This document shows positions 16,182 through 18,421 of a DNA stretch of 18,421 nt, one piece after another. The stretch is from Bacteroidales bacterium. Lineage in GTDB: Bacteria; Bacteroidota; Bacteroidia; Bacteroidales; Muribaculaceae. The first letter of the stretch is position 1; every line of letters starts with the position of its first letter. The notes under the pieces were generated by a model. That model saw only the letters and a program-made list of their open reading frames with translations. It was not told where the DNA came from and made no database searches. Where the stretch lies: NCBI GenBank assembly GCA_004557565.1, contig SFGS01000046.1:1-18421 (forward strand), given 5' to 3'. Position numbers and translations under genes: made by a program.

Positions 16182-17117
16182 TTACTCCCTGTTGATCCTT
16201 TCTACCAATTCATCTGGTGTAAGTATCTCCATCTTTGAGAAACCAAACCATTTTTTGCCCAAGTCCTTGATAGACGCTCCAATATGATATACATCATCGT
16301 CTATACAAAGGAAGCGGTCATGTGATAATCGGAATGTTTCAACATCAATCGATGCATATTGAGCGTTATGGCGGTCTATGTCGAGTTGGAACTGACGGCT
16401 TATTTGCTGAGTATAGATGGTTGCAGACACGCCATTTTCTCTCTTATCAAGCAATGTCAATACAGTTTCATCAACATAATTGTCTATTAGAATGATACGT
16501 TTCTTCGCACTCTTAATCAAATCGCATACGAAAGTATAGGCATCGTAAATTTGCCCATTGTAGAATACACCTTGCTTCGGTTTTGCGTTGCCTTCATCCA
16601 ATCTGCGGAACACTTCGTCTATACGTTTGTCTGACTCTTGCAAGTGTTGCTGCATTTCCAGTTGATGGTATTCCATTGTTTCCAAACGACTAAAAACAGA
16701 CGCATTATTTACCATAAAATGACGCATGGAAACAAAGGCTCGCATGATCTGAATATTCACCTCAATAGCAGTTTGTGAACGAAGAACACTACTAAGCATT
16801 GCCACTCCTTGCTCTGTAAAAGCATAAGTTGAATAGCGGTTGCCGCCTCTGCCATTTGAGATCACAATTTGTGACCTCAAACATTCTTCTCTACTCAATT
16901 TAAAACGAAAATCGTCGGGAAATCGCTCTATGTTACGCTTAACGGTTTGATTAAGTACCCTTGTCTCTACACCATATAAGGCAGCCAAATCTTTATCAAG
17001 CATAACTTGCTGTCCTCTAACTACTTTTATTAGAGACTCTATATTATCGACGACAACCAACTGGTCACGATTTGTGACCAGTTCGCCGTTCCCAGTCTTT
17101 TCTGTTATATCTGCCAT
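16182..17117 (-). CDS. ORF6N-domain protein with degenerate PLD-like C-terminal domain
   Basis: This 311-residue protein has an N-terminal ORF6N DNA-binding domain (about 25-112), a family of phage-antirepressor type. Typical stretches are VVRGQQVMLDKDLAALYGVE, KRNIERFPDDF, LRSQIV and YAFTEQGVAMLSSVLRSQ. A predicted coiled coil (about 135-175) follows. The C-terminal domain (about 180-311) has HDRFLCID (266-273) followed by GAS (280-282). This resembles a single phospholipase-D HKD motif in which Lys is replaced by Arg. ORF6N proteins of this build are common in Bacteroidetes genomes; their function is not established, and the domain suggests DNA binding and regulation. The gene is on the opposite strand to the dcw cluster and visibly more AT-rich, consistent with acquisition. 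Two palindromes lie within its coding sequence and a third in its leader. Confidence 0.88.
   Translation of the reverse strand: MADITEKTGNGELVTNRDQLVVVDNIESLIKVVRGQQVMLDKDLAALYGVETRVLNQTVKRNIERFPDDFRFKLSREECLRSQIVISNGRGGNRYSTYAFTEQGVAMLSSVLRSQTAIEVNIQIMRAFVSMRHFMVNNASVFSRLETMEYHQLEMQQHLQESDKRIDEVFRRLDEGNAKPKQGVFYNGQIYDAYTFVCDLIKSAKKRIILIDNYVDETVLTLLDKRENGVSATIYTQQISRQFQLDIDRHNAQYASIDVETFRLSHDRFLCIDDDVYHIGASIKDLGKKWFGFSKMEILTPDELVERINRE
16855..16881. repeat. Palindrome C inside the ORF6N coding sequence
   Basis: A 27-bp dyad with arms starting TTTGAG and ending CTCAAA. The core GATCACAATTTGTGACC is again one base from the perfect 17-bp palindrome. It covers codons 79-88 (CLRSQIVISN) within the ORF6N domain, a stretch that is itself conserved in the protein family. 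Protein-level constraint is therefore one possible cause. Confidence 0.85.
17059..17083. repeat. Palindrome B inside the ORF6N coding sequence
   Basis: A 25-bp dyad with outer arms AACTGGTCAC and its partner ending GACCAGTT. The core GGTCACGATTTGTGACC differs by one base from the perfect 17-bp palindrome shared with copies A and C. It covers codons 12-20 of the ORF6N protein (ELVTNRDQL), just before the conserved domain. Confidence 0.85.
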
Positions 17118-17132
17118 ATTTCTATCTTTATT

Positions 17133-17159
17133 TTTAAGGTCGCAATTTGTGACCTTAAA
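17133..17159. promoter_or_regulatory. Palindrome A: putative operator in the ORF6N gene leader
   Basis: A 27-bp dyad with perfect 9-bp arms TTTAAGGTC and GACCTTAAA. The centre GCAATTTGT extends the symmetry except for one mismatched pair. The core GGTCGCAATTTGTGACC differs by one base from the perfect palindrome GGTCACAATTTGTGACC. It lies between the -7 box at 17185-17192 and the ATG at 17117, where a bound repressor would block the promoter or the early transcript. Confidence 0.7.
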
Positions 17160-17184
17160 GGTTTTGTTACTTATTTTGATATTG

Positions 17185-17192
17185 CAAAGGTA
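17185..17192 (-). promoter_or_regulatory. Putative -7 box of the ORF6N gene
   Basis: Read on the - strand this is TACCTTTG, a match to the Bacteroidetes -7 consensus TAnnTTTG, 68 bp before the ATG. No TTTG lies at the preferred spacing upstream; the nearest, at 17220-17223 on the - strand, is too distant (27 bp). The promoter is therefore supported by the -7 box and placement only. Confidence 0.5.
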
Positions 17193-17298
17193 GTGCTTTT
17201 AGTCTTTTAACCACTACTACAAAAAAACTTTCTTTGGAAAGAATTGGTGGATTTTGTGAAAAAAAATTGTTACATTTTTCGGTTTTTGGGGCGGGGTG

Positions 17299-17330
17299 CT
17301 TGTGAGTTTTGAGGCTGTGGCATAAATTTG
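17299..17330 (+). promoter_or_regulatory. Putative promoter of the secreted-protein gene
   Basis: TAAATTTG at 17323-17330 matches the TAnnTTTG -7 box. A partial -33 element (CTTG, 17299-17302) lies 20 bp upstream, the spacing expected for Bacteroidetes promoters. Transcription would begin about 20 bp before the ATG at 17357. Confidence 0.55.
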
Positions 17331-17356
17331 CGAGCAGTTTATAAAATCCTACCATT

Positions 17357-18031
17357 ATGAAAACTATCTTGATTTCACTACTCATGCTCACAGCAACAGT
17401 TGCCCGTGCGCAAATCACTATCGCTGAACCCAAGTTTGAACAAGAGGCTACCATCGTGATGAACGACACCGCTGGCGTGGAACTCCAACTGGAATACGCC
17501 ATACAGAAAAGAACGGAAAACGTGGGGACAGCCATTCTATTTGGCGAGGGCAACAAGAGCCTGTATTACGAGATTTCGGGGGCGAAATCGCCTGTGACGC
17601 TGAGCAACGACTGCTACGAGAAGGATTTGCAGTTGATTTTCTCGTGGTCCGACAACAGGCTTTCGCCAAAGCGTCTGATTCAGATTTTCCCTCTTGAGAT
17701 TCAGAAGAAGCGTCGCATCTACAATGTGGGCGACTACGATGTGGTTTCCAACACCGAGACTTACGGTCAGGAGAATTGCGTGAAATTCACCGCAGAAAAA
17801 TACGGCGCCCACTCTTATCTAATCACCATTCCTAAAAGCGAACTGATGGCGCTGAGAGACGGAAATTTGAATGAGGCGAAAAAATTCGGCAAGCAATATC
17901 TGATTCATATCATAGCACCTGCCACCAACAACACTTCCGCCACCGAATGTTTCCTCACTTTCGGCATCGAGAAGCCCACCCTCCCCCAACTCAACTATAT
18001 GAACACCCTACACAAAAGAGCACAGAAATAA
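17357..18031 (+). CDS. Secreted protein of unknown function
   Basis: I do not recognise this 224-residue protein. It starts with a clear Sec signal peptide: MKT, a hydrophobic core (about residues 4-13), and a signal peptidase I site ARA before Gln19. No lipobox cysteine is present, so a soluble periplasmic or exported protein is more likely than a lipoprotein. The mature part alternates short hydrophobic and polar stretches, suggesting a mainly beta structure. It has three cysteines, in NDCYEKD, ENCVKF and ECFLTF. No catalytic motif is evident. The base composition resembles the dcw genes rather than the neighbouring ORF6N gene. It is transcribed divergently from the ORF6N gene, has its own probable promoter, and is followed by a terminator, so it is probably monocistronic. 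Confidence 0.8.
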   Translation: MKTILISLLMLTATVARAQITIAEPKFEQEATIVMNDTAGVELQLEYAIQKRTENVGTAILFGEGNKSLYYEISGAKSPVTLSNDCYEKDLQLIFSWSDNRLSPKRLIQIFPLEIQKKRRIYNVGDYDVVSNTETYGQENCVKFTAEKYGAHSYLITIPKSELMALRDGNLNEAKKFGKQYLIHIIAPATNNTSATECFLTFGIEKPTLPQLNYMNTLHKRAQK

Positions 18032-18036
18032 CCGAC

Positions 18037-18067
18037 AAACGCCAGCGCTATTGCGTCGGCGTTTTTT
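18037..18067 (+). terminator. Rho-independent terminator of the secreted-protein gene
   Basis: The stem AAACGCC (18037-18043) pairs with GGCGTTT (18058-18064). An inner CGC/GCG pairing extends the stem around a TATT loop, and a T-run ends at 18067. It begins six bases after the stop codon of the gene ending at 18031. Confidence 0.8.
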
Positions 18068-18114
18068 GTGCTCAGTGGATAAATGCTGGGGGCACAGAAA
18101 CAAAAAACAAACCC

Positions 18115-18207
18115 GGTAGGGACGTGATACTTCACGTCCGCCCATAATTGTGATAATATATTGAAAATTAACCATTTGGTGCGGACGCGAAGTATCGCGT
18201 CCCTACC
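18115..18207. repeat. Inverted pair of GTAG-headed hairpins (REP/BIME-like element)
   Basis: Two 27-bp inverted copies (18115-18141 and 18181-18207) match at 25 of 27 positions and are separated by about 40 bp of AT-rich DNA. Each copy contains its own perfect 8-bp hairpin: GGACGTGA-TACT-TCACGTCC at 18120-18139 and GGACGCGA-AGTA-TCGCGTCC at 18183-18202. Each is preceded, on its own strand, by GTAG. A GTAG head plus an imperfect palindrome, arranged as a REP and an inverted REP, is the layout of REP/BIME elements moved by RAYT transposases. No transposase is in view. Confidence 0.75.
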
Positions 18208-18277
18208 ATGCAAAATCGTTTGGGGAGATTTGACACACAACCTCCTTACAAGAAATCATGTTATCATCAGGGATTTT

Positions 18278-18303
18278 TCGCCGTGAAACGGCGAGCGGTT
18301 TTT
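18278..18303 (+). terminator. Hairpin followed by a T-run in the 3' non-coding region
   Basis: TCGCCGT (18278-18284) and ACGGCGA (18288-18294) form a perfect 7-bp stem with a GAA loop, followed by GCGG and five T. The form fits a terminator, but no gene on the + strand ends just before it. It may instead be part of the repeat-rich tract. Confidence 0.35.
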
Positions 18304-18325
18304 ATCCTTGGGGCAAAGTGGAGAG

Positions 18326-18413
18326 CCCTCGTAAGAGGGTGGCGGAGGGATTGTGTGGTTGGCGGCATGGAAACTCGTTTCCAATGACGCAAAGCGCACA
18401 GTCGCACCGCCAA
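18326..18413. repeat. Nested hairpins at the window end
   Basis: CCCTC-GTAA-GAGGG forms a small hairpin at 18326-18339. TGGAAAC-TC-GTTTCCA forms a 7-bp stem at 18368-18383. The second is enclosed by a perfect 7-bp inverted repeat, TTGGCGG (18359-18365) and CCGCCAA (18407-18413). No coding frame with family resemblance covers this tract. It could be an interspersed repeat or the start of a structured element running past the window. Confidence 0.5.
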
Positions 18414-18421
18414 ATGCGAAG

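Noticed and set aside
16075..16287. A 70-codon + strand frame after ftsZ
   Set aside because: It begins in the palindrome and overlaps the 3' end of the ORF6N gene on the other strand, with no resemblance to known proteins.
17995..18240. An 81-codon - strand frame across the terminator and the REP-like pair
   Set aside because: Its sequence is explained by the two hairpin copies and the terminator. No protein family is evident.

Overview
The window is a chromosomal segment from a member of the Bacteroidota, most likely order Bacteroidales. A Prevotella- or Muribaculaceae-like host would fit, but the genus cannot be fixed from sequence alone. The evidence is: a division and cell wall (dcw) cluster without murF, ddl or (within view) mraZ; a short FtsL of the Bacteroidetes type; an FtsI ending in one PASTA domain; a MurE with the diaminopimelate-type DNPR motif; and promoters with the TAnnTTTG -7 box.

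Positions 1-419 are non-coding and hold a probable promoter. Positions 420-16021 carry twelve genes, all on the + strand and tightly packed: rsmH, ftsL-like, ftsI, murE, mraY, murD, ftsW, murG, murC, ftsQ, ftsA and ftsZ. Most spacings are 12-49 bp. There are overlaps at ftsL/ftsI, ftsW/murG and murC/ftsQ, so the run is probably one long operon. Together the genes make lipid II in the cytoplasm and at the inner membrane face (MurC, MurD, MurE, MraY, MurG), polymerise and cross-link it at the septum (FtsW, FtsI, with FtsQ and FtsL), and build the cytokinetic ring (FtsA, FtsZ). RsmH modifies 16S rRNA. The only large gap is murD-ftsW (148 bp), which holds a nine-copy heptamer tandem array and a three-copy 9-mer array.

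After ftsZ comes a 52-bp near-perfect palindrome. Next is an AT-richer gene on the - strand (16182-17117) for an ORF6N-domain protein with a degenerate phospholipase-D-like C-terminus. Three near-perfect palindromes sharing a 17-bp core lie in its leader and inside its coding sequence. A divergent gene (17357-18031) encodes an unrecognised secreted protein. The last 390 bp are non-coding and hold a terminator, a pair of inverted GTAG-headed hairpins resembling a REP/BIME element, and further nested hairpins.

The dcw genes are mostly ordinary. The points worth a second look are the ORF6N palindromes, an internal duplication in FtsI, the REP-like pair, the repeat array inside the operon, and a Lys/Glu repeat tail on FtsQ.
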